Assembly (NCBI GenBank): GCA_963995525.1
Contig: OZ023213.1
Location: 41,338,276-41,402,275, forward strand
Source: Escarpia spicata
Lineage: Eukaryota > Annelida > Polychaeta > Sabellida > Siboglinidae
Direction: 5' to 3'
Length of the DNA: 64,000 nucleotides
In this document: piece after piece, positions 45,802-59,579 of the stretch
Numbering within the stretch: position 1 is the stretch's first letter
Layout of the letters: every line of letters starts with the position of its first letter
Translations under genes and position numbers: made by a program
The notes under the pieces: model-generated
What the model was told of the DNA's origin: nothing
The model's database searches: none
What the model saw: the letters and a program-made list of their open reading frames with translations, nothing else

Positions 45802-47857
45802 ATGGATCTTGCTCAATTGATTGAGTTAGGCGAGAAGTTAGGGTTAACAGGTCCCGAACTTCAGGCATTTGTTCGCGATGAACAAGGAACCGCCCGGGCT
45901 GAGAGAAAGGCCGCTCGCGAGGCGGAGAAAGAGAGGCTCTAGGCCGAGCTCCGAGAAAAGTAGGCGGCAAGGCAGGCCGATATGGAGATACGCGCGAGTG
46001 AAATGGAGCATGAAGAAAAGATGGCCAGGCTCCACAACGAGGCTACGACCGTAGAGAACCGAGATTCGGTGAGTAATGCTTCAGCCATTACTAAGGGAAT
46101 CCGTAGTCCTCCGTTACCCTGTTTTAACGAAGACAAGGATTCGATTGATGTATATCTCCAGCGATTTGAAAGATATGCTGAAAACCAGGGTTGGGAGCGT
46201 GAGAATTACGCTATATTTCTGAGCGCATTGTTATCCAGTCATGCACTGGAAGTTTATTCCCGTTCCCCAATTTCCGTGGCCAACGATTATGACCAGTAAA
46301 GCAAGCATTGCTAGGATGGTACCGACTGACTGTAGGCGATTTTCGTAAGAAGCTTTACACCTGTTCTCTAAATTCGACCGAAACAGTGTCGCAGTATTTT
46401 GCTCGTATGGAGCATTATTTGACTCAGTGGATTTCTTTGTCAAACATTAATGAGTCTTTCGAGGGTCTTAAGGAACTCATTCTGAGAAAGTAATTCTTGT
46501 TTATGTGCCCTAGGGAACTATCCGTGTTTCTGAGAGAACACAAACCGATGGGGAAAGAGAATTTGTTTAGAGTTGGTGAGAACATTTACAGATGCCCATT
46601 CATCATATGGTAAACGGGAAAATCGTAGAGACCGAGTCCGACCCACTCTCGTCCCTTCACCCGTCCCGAAAAGTAGATCAGGGGAGGGGAGATACCCTAT
46701 TTCTAGCCCTACCCTGCGGCCCGTTCCTCCGCCGCGTACATGTTTCCTTTGTAATCGGCCAGGTCACATCGCGAGACAGTGTACAGTGGGAGTGCAGAAT
46801 AGGAATCCTCCACCGCAAAGGATGAAACCAGTGGTTGGGAATTGTGCAGTTGTGCTAAACCAGAATTCCCCTAGTCACCAATGTCCTGTGGGTGGGACTG
46901 ATGTCACGTTGCAATGTGGATGTAAGATCCCCGTAATTGCTAGTGCTTGTGCACAACATGACTACAGTTGTAACTTACCGGTTGTAGAGGGGTATGTGGG
47001 GAGATCCCCAGTGAAAGTACTACGCGACAGCGGGTGTAACGGAGTCGTTGTACGACGTAGCCTAGTTCCGGAAGATCAGTTAACTGGGAAAACCAGTCTC
47101 TATGCTGATGGACCGATCCGTCATTGAAGTCCCGACTGCCCGGTGCTATGTGAGAGGAGTTCTCACATAGTTCTCACATAGGGCTTCAATTTCTCCTGTG
47201 AAATTGAAGCCCTATGTCTAAACAACCCCGTTTATGATTTAGTAATTGGCAATGTTGATGAACTAAATTTGCCCTGTTCCGATAACAGTGAAGGTTCTCC
47301 TTTTCGAGTAACCAAGTCAGATAGTGTCCCCGTTACAGTTGAGGCCCCTTTGAATGACACCCCAATCACTGGTTGTGCTGTAGAAACCCGTGCTCAACGG
47401 GAGCGCCTTTCCAACCCACAAAACCTTTGATAGTGCCTCAAGTTGTTGGTGCGATGATTTCTTGAGAGTGCAAAAGGGGGATGAGACCTTGAAGAAATGC
47501 TTTGATTCGGCTGAAGAGACTAAAGGGAAACCTAAGGGAAAACAAACAAGTCAATTCGTGATCAAAAGGGGGCTGCTTTATTGTCTGTATCATTCGCGCG
47601 AAACCGTTCATCCGACTTCTCGATCGTTTGCGACAGGGCAAGACCTCTCGATCGAATTCGTAGCGGCCGGCGGTAAGCGTCTACTGCCCGGCTTCGTCTT
47701 CCAGTTGTACGAAGGCAATCGTCAAGTGCCCGGCTTCATCACTCGTGCGGCCGAGATACACCGTTCTAATTGTGTTCTGAGCTCGGCGTCTCGACTTCAA
47801 CGAATGTTCGTATATATTCGAGATGGGACTAGCCCAGTTTCAATGTGTATTTTCTGA
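45802..47857 (+). pseudogene. gag-pro: gag-pro remnant, unit 12
   Basis: TAA in the capsid C half at 46491-46493 as in U9. The zinc knuckle is at 46741-46782, DSG at 47026-47034, the hairpin at 47176-47217 and the terminal frame 47390-47857. Private changes CAGTTTCAATG (47836) and ATTGTTAG (47887) distinguish it from U9. Confidence 0.75.
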
Positions 47858-47987
47858 TTGAATGTATCTATTATTTGCTGTATTATGATTGTTAGTTATC
47901 TGTGTTTTGAAGTGAGGTATTTTTACCCTTGAAGTATTCACATATATATGTATATATGTGTGTGTGTTGTAACAGATTACTGTAATG

Positions 47988-48362
47988 AGAGTCCGCGATG
48001 ACTAGCTTATACTGTGTATTTATATTATGGAAGTTATTCTTAAATAACACTTGGCGCCTAGTGTATGATCGTGTAGCGGTATAATCCACCTTAGAAAGGA
48101 AGTGGAATTTGATAATCGAAAGACTCAGTGTTATTGTTTATGTTCTATTAAGATTTGATTACAGGATTTCTTTATTCTGTTTATTTTGTTAATCGAGATA
48201 TTTACCAAAAGAAAGATATCTTGTAATAAAGTTTATTAAATTGTCCTCGTTCTTTGTCGCTTGTTCACGAAAACCGTTCTTTCTCATATGCGTTGAACTT
48301 CATATATATGAACCCTACTAGACTGAGCCATCTAGTGTACGGAGACCTCGATAACCGTGACA
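47988..48362 (+). repeat. LTR-A, unit 12
   Basis: 375 bp class-A LTR with the right-block GGAAGTTATTC and a private GATTACAGG. Confidence 0.85.
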
Positions 48363-50682
48363 TTGTTATACTAGCGAAATAGTATGCAATAATTTTCAAT
48401 TGATCAATATTCTGCATTTAATAACGTTTTTAAATGTTCATTACGTCCATAAATGAAAACTAACCGTCAGTAAACTTCTAGGCTTCTGTTATTATAAGAT
48501 ATACTGTCATACAAACGAAATATTATGCAATAATTGTCAATTCTTCCATATTCAGACCTTGGCAACTTTTTAAATGTCAATTACCTCCTATAAATGAAAA
48601 CTAACAGTCAGAAAGCGTCTATATTGATGTGGTTGTAAACTGTGCTGTTAGTAAACCGAAATATTATGTAATCACTCTGAATTGATCGATATCCAGCATT
48701 TGACAACGTTTTTAAATGTTGATCGCGTGATCGTGGTTTCTGTAATTGTAACCTATATTGTTATACAAATGAAAAATTATGCTATAGTTTTCATAAATGA
48801 AAACTAACCGTCAGAAAACTTCTAGGTTTCTGCTATACTGTTATAAAAGAGAAACCTTATGCAATCACCTCAAATTTATTGATATTCCTCATTTGGCAAC
48901 GTTTTTAAATGTTGATTACCCCTATAAGTGAAAACTAAACGTCAGAAAATGTCTAGTTTGCTGATATTGCAAGATATACTGTCATACAAACCAAACATCA
49001 NNNNNNNNNNNNNNNNNNNNNNNNNNNNNNNNNNNNNNNNNNNNNNNNNNNNNNNNNNNNNNNNNNNNNNNNNNNNNNNNNNNNNNNNNNNNNNNNNNNN
49101 NNNNNNNNNNNNNNNNNNNNNNNNNNNNNNNNNNNNNNNNNNNNNNNNNNNNNNNNNNNNNNNNNNNNNNNNNNNNNNNNNNNNNNNNNNNNNNNNNNNN
49201 TGCTATCATTTTCAATTCATCGATATTCAGACTTTGGCAACGTTCTTTATTATTAATTACCCCTATAAATGAAAACTAACCGTCAGAAAACGCCAAGGTT
49301 TCTGTTATTGTAAGCTATACTGTCATACATACGAAATATTTTGCTATAATTTTCAATTGATCGATATTCTGCATTTAATAACGTTTTTAAATGTTGATCA
49401 CATCCATAAATGAAAACTAACCGTCAGAACTTCTAGATATGGGTGTTATTGTAAGCTATACTGTCATAGAAGCGAAATATGTTATCACTCTCAACTGATC
49501 GATATTCAACATTTGGCAACGTTTGTAAATGTTGATTATCTCCTATAAATGAAAACTAACCGTCAGAAAACGTTTAGATTTCTGTTATTGTTATATTCTG
49601 TCATACAAACGAAAAATTATGCTATCATTTTCTATTCTTCGATATTCAGACTTTGGCAACGTTTTTAAATGTTGATCACGTCCATAAATGAAAACTAACC
49701 GTCAGAAAACTTGTAGGTTTCTGTTATTGTAAGCTATACTGCCATACAAACGAAATATTATGCAATAATTTTCAATTCTTCCATTTTCAGACCTTGGCAA
49801 CGTTTTTAAATGCCGATTACCTCCTATAAATGAAAACTAACCGTCAGAAAGCGTCTATATTGCTTTGGTTATAAACTGTGCTGGTAGTAAACCGAAATAT
49901 TATGTAATCACTCTGAATTGTTCGATATCCAGCATTTGACGTTTTTAAATGTTGATCGCGTGATCGTGGTTTCTGTAATTGTAACCTATATTGTTATACA
50001 AATGAAACATTATGCTATAGTTTTCATAATTGAAAACTAACCGTCAGAAAACTTCTAGGTTTCTGCTATACTGTTATAAAAGAGAAACCTTTATGCAATC
50101 ACCTCAAATTTATTGATATTCCTCATTTGGCAACGTTTTTAAATGTTGATTAACCCTATAAGTGAAAATTAAACGTCAGAAAATGTCTAGTTTGCTGATA
50201 TTGAAAGATATACTGTCATACAAACCAAACATCATGCTATCTTTTTCAATTGATCGATATTCAGACTTTGGCAACGTTCTTTATTATTAATTACCCCTAT
50301 AAATGAAAACTAACCGTCAGAAAACGCCAAGGTTTCTGTTATTGTAAGCTATACTGTCATACATACGAAATATTTTGCTATCATTTTCAATTGATCGATA
50401 TTCTGCATTTAATAACGTTTTTAAATGTTGATCACGTCCATAAATGAAAACTAACCGTCAGAAAACTTGTAGGTTTCTGTTATTGTAAGCTATACTGTCA
50501 TACAAACGAAATATTATGCAATCATTTTCAATTCTTCCATATTCAGACCTTGGCAACGTTTTTAAATGCCGATTACCTTCTATAAATGAAAACTAACCGT
50601 CAGAAAGCGTCTATATTGCTTTGGTTATAAACTGTGCTGTTAGTATTGCGAAATATTATTTTATCACTCTCAATTGATCGAT
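48363..50682. repeat. ~141-bp satellite array, unit 12 (interrupted by N run)
   Basis: 2320 bp, of which 200 are N. The remaining 2120 bp match the other arrays plus a one-base insertion (ACCTTTATG near 50087) and ATGCAATCATTTTC near 50516. Confidence 0.85.
49001..49200. other. Assembly gap (200 N)
   Basis: Exactly 200 Ns. The left flank ends AAACATCA and the right flank starts TGCTATCATTTTC; in all other long units these are directly adjacent, so no unit sequence is missing. Any frame spanning the Ns is spurious. Confidence 0.95.
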
Positions 50683-51058
50683 AGAGTCCGCGATGACTAG
50701 CTTATACTGTGTATTTATATTATGGAAGTTATTCTTAGATAACACTTGGCGCCTAGTGTATGATCGTGTAGCGGTATAATCCACCTTAGAAAGGAAGTGG
50801 AATTTGATAATCGAAAGACTCAGTGTTATTGTTTATGTTCTATTAAGATTTGATTACGGGATTTCTTTATTCTGTTTATTTTGTTAATCGAGATATTTAC
50901 CAAAAGAAAGATAACTTGTAATAAAGTTTATTAAATTTTCCTCGTTCTTGGTCGCTTGTTCACGAAAACCGTTCTTTCTCATATGCGTTGACCTTGATAT
51001 ATAAGAACCCTACTAGACTGAGCCATCTAGTGTACGGAGACCTCGCTAATCCGAGACA
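50683..51058 (+). repeat. LTR-B, unit 12/unit 13 junction
   Basis: 376 bp class-B LTR, fused to satellite at its start, with TATATAAG. Confidence 0.85.
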
Positions 51059-51697
51059 TAATTGGGGGCTCGTACGCGGGATTCCGGCGAGGGGGAAATT
51101 AAAATAACACCTTCGGTCAACGCTATGAATTGCGGGTAACACGTGACGGCAACATAGAACATGCCTGAGAACTTAGCTGCACTCTGGTTCCGTGGAATGT
51201 CAGCGTTGTTCCGTGGCTAGAGACGAAACCTACATCTATTCCAGTAGCTGTAGTGTAGGGTAATTCACATGCCCCTTGTCGGTTCTGCCCGGACTTAATT
51301 CTGAGTCCCATATGTCTCGTTATATTTATAGTGTGTCATTCACGTTTTGAGGCATCAGACTTGTTTATTGCAGCAGTAAAGGACCATGAATTAATCGTAT
51401 AATTATTGTAAGTAGGAGCTTTGTTATTTTTCAGCTGTACGAGGAAGTTGAATTACTTGTTGCATTTGCCGAGTTGACAGTGGACAGATTAGTCCCACAG
51501 AATGTCCGTTTGTTGATAGTTGACACGGCGTGGTTGAAATCGAATAGTGGTTTCATTATTCCAGTCTTATGAGAAGATTGGGTGGAGTGTTGTAGCGTAG
51601 CTAACACTTTTGTGGTTTACAGGTGGTTGACCTTTTGTATTACTTAAACGTGATATCCGTTTAGTGATTATTTCGTGTGTTGCACTAGTTTGCAAAC

Positions 51698-53753
51698 ATG
51701 GATCTTGCTCAATTGATTGAGTTAGGCGAGAAGTTAGGGTTAACAGGTCCCGAACTTCAGGCATTTGTTCGCGATGAACAAGGAACCGCCCGGGCTGAGA
51801 GAAAGGCCGCTCGCGAGGCGGAGAAAGAGAGGCTCTAGGCCGAGCTCCGAGAAAAGTAGGCGGCAAGGCAGGCCGATATGGAGATACGCGCGAGTGAAAT
51901 GGAGCATGAAGAAAAGATGGCCAGGCTCCACAACGAGGCTACGACCGTAGAGAACCGAGATTCGGTGAGTAATGCTTCAGCCATTACTAAGGGAATCCGT
52001 AGTCCTCCGTTACCCTGTTTTAACGAAGACAAGGATTCGATTGATGTATATCTCCAGCGATTTGAAAGATATGCTGAAAACCAGGGTTGGGAGCGTGAGA
52101 ATTACGCTATATTTCTGAGCGCATTGTTATCCAGTCATGCACTGGAAGTTTATTCCCGTTCCCCAATTTCCGTGGCCAACGATTATGACCAGTAAAGCAA
52201 GCATTGCTAGGATGGTACCGACTGACTGTAGGCGATTTTCGTAAGAAGCTTTACACCTGTTCTCTAAATTCGACCGAAACAGTGTCGCAGTATTTTGCTC
52301 GTATGGAGCATTATTTGACTCAGTGGATTTCTTTGTCAAACATTAATGAGTCTTTCGAGGGTCTTAAGGAACTCATTCTGAGAAAGCAATTCTTGTTTAT
52401 GTGCCCTAGGGAACTGTCCGTGTTTCTGAGAGAACACAAACCGATGGGGAAAGAGAATTTGTTTAGAGTTGGTGAGAACATTTACAGATGCCCATTCATC
52501 ATATGGTAAACGGGAAAATCGTAGAGACCGAGTCCGACCCACTCTCGTCCCTTCACCCGTCCCGAAAAGTAGATCAGGGGAGGGGAGATACCCTATTTCT
52601 AGCCCTACCCTGCGGCCCGTTCCTCCGCCGCGTACATGTTTCCTTTGTAATCGGCCAGGTCACATCGCGAGACAGTGTACAGTGGGAGTGCAGAATAGGA
52701 ATCCTCCACCGCAAAGGATGAAACCAGTGGTTGGGAATTGTGCAGTTGTGCTAAACCAGAATTCCCCTAGTCACCAATGTCCTGTGGGTGGGACTGATGT
52801 CACGTTGCAATGTGGATGTAAGATCCCCGTAATTGCTAGTGCTTGTGCACAACATGACTACAGTTGTAACTTACCGGTTGTAGAGGGGTATGTGGGGAGA
52901 TCCCCAGTGAAAGTACTACGCGACAGCGGGTGTAACGGAGTCGTTGTACGACGTAGCCTAGTTCCGGAAGATCAGTTAACTGGGAAAACCAGTCTCTATG
53001 CTGATGGACCGATCCGTCATTGAAGTCCCGACTGCCCGGTGCTATGTGAGAGGAGTTCTCACATAGTTCTCACATAGGGCTTCAATTTCTCCTGTGAAAT
53101 TGAAGCCCTATGTCTAAACAACCCCGTTTATGATTTAGTAATTGGCAATGTTGATGAACTAAATTTGCCCTGTTCCGATAACAGTGAAGGTTCTCCTTTT
53201 CGAGTAACCAAGTCAGATAGTGTCCCCGTTACAGTTGAGGCCCCTTTGAATGACACCCCAATCACTGGTTGTGCTGTCGAAACCCGTGCTCAACGGGAGC
53301 GCCTTTCCAACCCACAAAACCTTTGATAGTGCCTCAAGTTGTTGGTGCGATGATTTCTTGAGAGTGCAAAAGGGGGATGAGACCTTGAAGAAATGCTTTG
53401 ATTCGGCTGAAGAGACTAAAGGGAAACCTAAGGGAAAACAAACAAGTCAATTCGTGATCAAAAGGGGGCTGCTTTATTGTCTGTATCATTCGCGCGAAAC
53501 CGTTCATCCGACTTCTCGATCGTTTGCGACAGGGCAAGACCTCTCGATCGAATTCGTAGCGGCCGGCGGTAAGCGTCTACTGCCCGGCTTCGTCTTCCAG
53601 TTGTACGAAGGCAATCGTCAAGTGCCCGGCTTCATCACTCGTGCGGCCGAGATACACCGTTCTAATTGTGTTCTGAGCTCGGCGTCTCGACTTCAACGAA
53701 TGTTCGTATATATTCGAGATGGGACTAGCCCAGTGTCAATGTGTATTTTCTGA
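51698..53753 (+). pseudogene. gag-pro: gag-pro remnant, unit 13
   Basis: The capsid C half is open (52204-52509). The zinc knuckle is at 52637-52678, DSG at 52922-52930 and the hairpin at 53072-53113. The terminal frame runs 53250-53753 (167 codons) because a TAG upstream became TCG. Confidence 0.75.
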
Positions 53754-53883
53754 TTGAATGTATCTATTATTTGCTGTATTATGATTGGTAGTTATCTGTG
53801 TTTTGAAGTGAGGTATTTTTACCCTTGAAGTATTCACATATATATGTATATATGTGTGTGTGTTGTAACAGATTACTGTAATG

Positions 53884-54259
53884 AGAGTCCGCGATGACTA
53901 GCTTATACTGTGTATTTATATTATGGAAGTTATTCTTAAATAACACTTGGCGCCTAGTGTATGATCGTGTAGCGGTATAATCCACCTTAGAAAGGAAGTG
54001 GAATTTGATAATCGAAAGACTCAGTGTTATTGTTTATGTTCTATTAAGATTTGATTACGGGATTTCTTTATTCTGTTTATTTTGTTAATCGAGATATTTA
54101 CCAAAAGAAAGATATCTTGTAATAAAGTTTATTAAATTGTCCTCGTTCTTTGTCGCTTGTTCACGAAAACCGTTCTTTCTCATATGCGTTGAACTTCATA
54201 TATATGAACCCTACTAGACTGAGCCATCTAGTGTACGGAGACCTCGCTAATCCGAGACA
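53884..54259 (+). repeat. Hybrid LTR (A body, B end), unit 13/unit 14 junction
   Basis: 376 bp: class-A GATATCTTG and TTCATATATATGAA, then class-B end CTAATCCGAGACA. It has the same structure as the LTR at 38403, so it is either a second crossover or a copy of the first. Confidence 0.9.
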
Positions 54260-54898
54260 TAATTGGGGGCTCGTACGCGGGATTCCGGCGAGGGGGAAAT
54301 TAAAATAACACCTTCGGTCAACGCTATGAATTGCGGGTAACACGTGACGGCAACATAGAACATGCCTGAGAACTTAGCTGCACTCTGGTTCCGTGGAATG
54401 TCAGCGTTGTTCCGTGGCTAGAGACGAAACCTACATCTATTCCAGTAGCTGTAGTGTAGGGTAATTCACATGCCCCTTGTCGGTTCTGCCCGGACTTAAT
54501 TCTGAGTCCCATATGTCTCGTTATATTTATAGTGTGTCATTCACGTTTTGAGGCATCAGACTTGTTTATTGCAGCAGTAAAGGACCATGAATTAATCGTA
54601 TAATTATTGTAAGTAGGAGCTTTGTTATTTTTCAGCTGTACGAGGAAGTTGAATTACTTGTTGCATTTGCCGAGTTGACAGTGGACAGATTAGTCCCACA
54701 GAATGTCCGTTTGTTGATAGTTGACACGGCGTGGTTGAAATCGAATAGTGGTTTCATTATTCCAGTCTTATGAGAAGATTGGGTGGAGTGTTGTAGCGTA
54801 GCTAACACTTTTGTGGTTTACAGGTGGTTGACCTTTTGTATTACTTAAACGTGATATCCGTTTAGTGATTATTTCGTGTGTTGCACTAGTTTGCAAAC

Positions 54899-56955
54899 AT
54901 GGATCTTGCTCAATTGATTGAGTTAGGCGAGAAGTTAGGGTTAACAGGTCCCGAACTTCAGGCATTTGTTCGCGATGAACAAGGAACCGCCCGGGCTGAG
55001 AGAAAGGCCGCTCGCGAGGCGGAGAAAGAGAGGCTCTAGGCCGAGCTCCGAGAAAAGTAGGCGGCAAGGCAGGCCGATATGGAGATACGCGCGAGTGAAA
55101 TGGAGCATGAAGAAAAGATGGCCAGGCTCCACAACGAGGCTACGACCGTAGAGAACCGAGATTCGGTGAGTAATGCTTCAGCCATTACTAAGGGAATCCG
55201 TAGTCCTCCGTTACCCTGTTTTAACGAAGACAAGGATTCGATTGATGTATATCTCCAGCGATTTGAAAGATATGCTGAAAACCAGGGTTGGGAGCGTGAG
55301 AATTACGCTATATTTCTGAGCGCATTGTTATCCAGTCATGCACTGGAAGTTTATTCCCGTTCCCCAATTTCCGTGGCCAACGATTATGACCAGTAAAGCA
55401 AGCATTGCTAGGATGGTACCGACTGACTGTAGGCGATTTTCGTAAGAAGCTTTACACCTGTTCTCTAAATTCGACCGAAACAGTGTCGCAGTATTTTGCT
55501 CGTATGGAGCATTATTTGACTCAGTGGATTTCTTTGTCAAACATTAATGAGTCTTTCGAGGGTCTTAAGGAACTCATTCTGAGAAAGCAATTCTTGTTTA
55601 TGTGCCCTAGGGAACTGTCCGTGTTTCTGAGAGAACACAAACCGATGGGGAAAGAGAATTTGTTTTAGAGTTGGTGAGAACATTTACAGATGCCCATTCA
55701 TCATATGGTAAACGGGAAAATCGTAGAGACCGAGTCCGACCCACTCTCGTCCCTTCACCCGTCCCGAAAAGTAGATCAGGGGAGGGGAGATACCCTATTT
55801 CTAGCCCTACCCTGCGGCCCGTTCCTCCGCCGCGTACATGTTTCCTTTGTAATCGGCCAGGTCACATCGCGAGACAGTGTACAGTGGGAGTGCAGAATAG
55901 GAATCCTCCACCGCAAAGGATGAAACCAGTGGTTGGGAATTGTGCAGTTGTGCTAAACCAGAATTCCCCTAGTCACCAATGTCCTGTGGGTGGGACTGAT
56001 GTCACGTTGCAATGTGGATGTAAGATCCCCGTAATTGCTAGTGCTTGTGCACAACATGACTACAGTTGTAACTTACCGGTTGTAGAGGGGTATGTGGGGA
56101 GATCCCCAGTGAAAGTACTACGCGACAGCGGGTGTAACGGAGTCGTTGTACGACGTAGCCTAGTTCCGGAAGATCAGTTAACTGGGAAAACCAGTCTCTA
56201 TGCTGATGGACCGATCCGTCATTGAAGTCCCGACTGCCCGGTGCTATGTGAGAGGAGTTCTCACATAGTTCTCACATAGGGCTTCAATTTCTCCTGTGAA
56301 ATTGAAGCCCTATGTCTAAACAACCCCGTTTATGATTTAGTAATTGGCAATGTTGATGAACTAAATTTGCCCTGTTCCGATAACAGTGAAGGTTCTCCTT
56401 TTCGAGTAACCAAGTCAGATAGTGTCCCCGTTACAGTTGAGGCCCCTTTGAATGACACCCCAATCACTGGTTGTGCTGTAGAAACCCGTGCTCAACGGGA
56501 GCGCCTTTCCAACCCACAAAACCTTTGATAGTGCCTCAAGTTGTTGGTGCGATGATTTCTTGAGAGTGCAAAAGGGGGATGAGACCTTGAAGAAATGCTT
56601 TGATTCGGCTGAAGAGACTAAAGGGAAACCTAAGGGAAAACAAACAAGTCAATTCGTGATCAAAAGGGGGCTGCTTTATTGTCTGTATCATTCGCGCGAA
56701 ACCGTTCATCCGACTTCTCGATCGTTTGCGACAGGGCAAGACCTCTCGATCGAATTCGTAGCGGCCGGCGGTAAGCGTCTACTGCCCGGCTTCGTCTTCC
56801 AGTTGTACGAAGGCAATCGTCAAGTGCCCGGCTTCATCACTCGTGCGGCCGAGATACACCGTTCTAATTGTGTTCTGAGCTCGGCGTCTCGACTTCAACG
56901 AATGTTCGTATATATTCGAGATGGGACTAGCCCAGTGTCAATGTGTATTTTCTGA
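54899..56955 (+). pseudogene. gag-pro: gag-pro remnant, unit 14
   Basis: The T insertion ends the capsid C half at 55668. The zinc knuckle is at 55839-55880, DSG at 56124-56132, the hairpin at 56274-56315 and the terminal frame 56488-56955. Confidence 0.75.
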
Positions 56956-57085
56956 TTGAATGTATCTATTATTTGCTGTATTATGATTGGTAGTTATCTG
57001 TGTTTTGAAGTGAGGTATTTTTACCCTTGAAGTATTCACATATATATGTATATATGTGTGTGTGTTGTAACAGATTACTGTAATG

Positions 57086-57460
57086 AGAGTCCGCGATGAC
57101 TAGCTTATACTGTGTATTTATATTATGGAAGTTATTCTTAAATAACACTTGGCGCCTAGTGTATGATCGTGTAGCGGTATAATCCACCTTAGAAAGGAAG
57201 TGGAATTTGATAATCGAAAGACTCAGTGTTATTGTTTATGTTCTATTAAGATTTGATTACGGGATTTCTTTATTCTGTTTATTTTGTTAATCGAGATATT
57301 TACCAAAAGAAAGATATCTTGTAATAAAGTTTATTAAATTGTCCTCGTTCTTTGTCGCTTGTTCACGAAAACCGTTCTTTCTCATATGCGTTGAACTTCA
57401 TATATATGAACCCTACTAGACTGAGCCATCTAGTGTACGGAGACCTCGATAACCGTGACA
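57086..57460 (+). repeat. LTR-A, unit 14
   Basis: 375 bp class-A LTR with right-block GGAAGTTATTC, ending against satellite. Confidence 0.85.
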
Positions 57461-59579
57461 TTGTTATACTAGCGAAATAGTATGCAATAATTTTCAATTG
57501 ATCAATATTCTGCATTTAATAACGTTTTTAAATGTTCATTACGTCCATAAATGAAAACTAACCGTCAGTAAACTTCTAGGCTTCTGTTATTATAAGATAT
57601 ACTGTCATACAAACGAAATATTATGCAATAATTGTCAATTCTTCCATATTCAGACCTTGGCAACTTTTTAAATGTCAATTACCTCCTATAAATGAAAACT
57701 AACAGTCAGAAAGCGTCTATATTGATGTGGTTGTAAACTGTGCTGTTAGTAAACCGAAATATTATGTAATCACTCTGAATTGATCGATATCCAGCATTTG
57801 ACAACGTTTTTAAATGTTGATCGCGTGATCGTGGTTTCTGTAATTGTAACCTATATTGTTATACAAATGAAAAATTATGCTATAGTTTTCATAAATGAAA
57901 ACTAACCGTCAGAAAACTTCTAGGTTTCTGCTATACTGTTATAAAAGAGAAACCTTATGCAATCACCTCAAATTTATTGATATTCCTCATTTGGCAACGT
58001 TTTTAAATGTTGATTACCCCTATAAGTGAAAACTAAACGTCAGAAAATGTCTAGTTTGCTGATATTGCAAGATATACTGTCATACAAACCAAACATCATG
58101 CTATCATTTTCAATTCATCGATATTCAGACTTTGGCAACGTTCTTTATTATTAATTACCCCTATAAATGAAAACTAACCGTCAGAAAACGCCAAGGTTTC
58201 TGTTATTGTAAGCTATACTGTCATACATACGAAATATTTTGCTATAATTTTCAATTGATCGATATTCTGCATTTAATAACGTTTTTAAATGTTGATCACA
58301 TCCATAAATGAAAACTAACCGTCAGAACTTCTAGATATGGGTGTTATTGTAAGCTATACTGTCATAGAAGCGAAATATGTTATCACTCTCAACTGATCGA
58401 TATTCAACATTTGGCAACGTTTGTAAATGTTGATTATCTCCTATAAATGAAAACTAACCGTCAGAAAACGTTTAGATTTCTGTTATTGTTATATTCTGTC
58501 ATACAAACGAAAAATTATGCTATCATTTTCTATTCTTCGATATTCAGACTTTGGCAACGTTTTTAAATGTTGATCACGTCCATAAATGAAAACTAACCGT
58601 CAGAAAACTTGTAGGTTTCTGTTATTGTAAGCTATACTGCCATACAAACGAAATATTATGCAATAATTTTCAATTCTTCCATTTTCAGACCTTGGCAACG
58701 TTTTTAAATGCCGATTACCTCCTATAAATGAAAACTAACCGTCAGAAAGCGTCTATATTGCTTTGGTTATAAACTGTGCTGGTAGTAAACCGAAATATTA
58801 TGTAATCACTCTGAATTGTTCGATATCCAGCATTTGACGTTTTTAAATGTTGATCGCGTGATCGTGGTTTCTGTAATTGTAACCTATATTGTTATACAAA
58901 TGAAACATTATGCTATAGTTTTCATAATTGAAAACTAACCGTCAGAAAACTTCTAGGTTTCTGCTATACTGTTATAAAAGAGAAACCTTATGCAATCACC
59001 TCAAATTTATTGATATTCCTCATTTGGCAACGTTTTTAAATGTTGATTAACCCTATAAGTGAAAATTAAACGTCAGAAAATGTCTAGTTTGCTGATATTG
59101 AAAGATATACTGTCATACAAACCAAACATCATGCTATCTTTTTCAATTGATCGATATTCAGACTTTGGCAACGTTCTTTATTATTAATTACCCCTATAAA
59201 TGAAAACTAACCGTCAGAAAACGCCAAGGTTTCTGTTATTGTAAGCTATACTGTCATACATACGAAATATTTTGCTATCATTTTCAATTGATCGATATTC
59301 TGCATTTAATAACGTTTTTAAATGTTGATCACGTCCATAAATGAAAACTAACCGTCAGAAAACTTGTAGGTTTCTGTTATTGTAAGCTATACTGTCATAC
59401 AAACGAAATATTATGCAATAATTTTCAATTCTTCCATATTCAGACCTTGGCAACGTTTTTAAATGCCGATTACCTTCTATAAATGAAAACTAACCGTCAG
59501 AAAGCGTCTATATTGCTTTGGTTATAAACTGTGCTGTTAGTATTGCGAAATATTATTTTATCACTCTCAATTGATCGAT
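57461..59579. repeat. ~141-bp satellite array, unit 14
   Basis: 2119 bp, TTTGACAACG type, same register as the others. Confidence 0.9.

Larger units (their letters stand above)
45175..51070 (+). mobile_element. Unit 12 (long, 5896 bp including 200 N)
   Basis: The internal part copies U9; the right part is LTR-A + satellite + LTR-B. Without the 200 Ns its length is 5696 bp, that of a normal long unit. It is the only long unit containing an assembly gap. Confidence 0.85.
51071..54271 (+). mobile_element. Unit 13 (short, 3201 bp)
   Basis: Shares the U7/U10 leader variants (GTTGACAGTGG, GTCCGTTTG) but lacks their 14-bp loss and 13-bp retention. It ends in a hybrid LTR. The private GCTGTCGAAACC at 53273 lengthens the terminal frame upstream. 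Confidence 0.9.

Noticed and set aside
48928..49272. 114-codon frame across the N run
   Set aside because: Most of it translates Ns; the rest is satellite.
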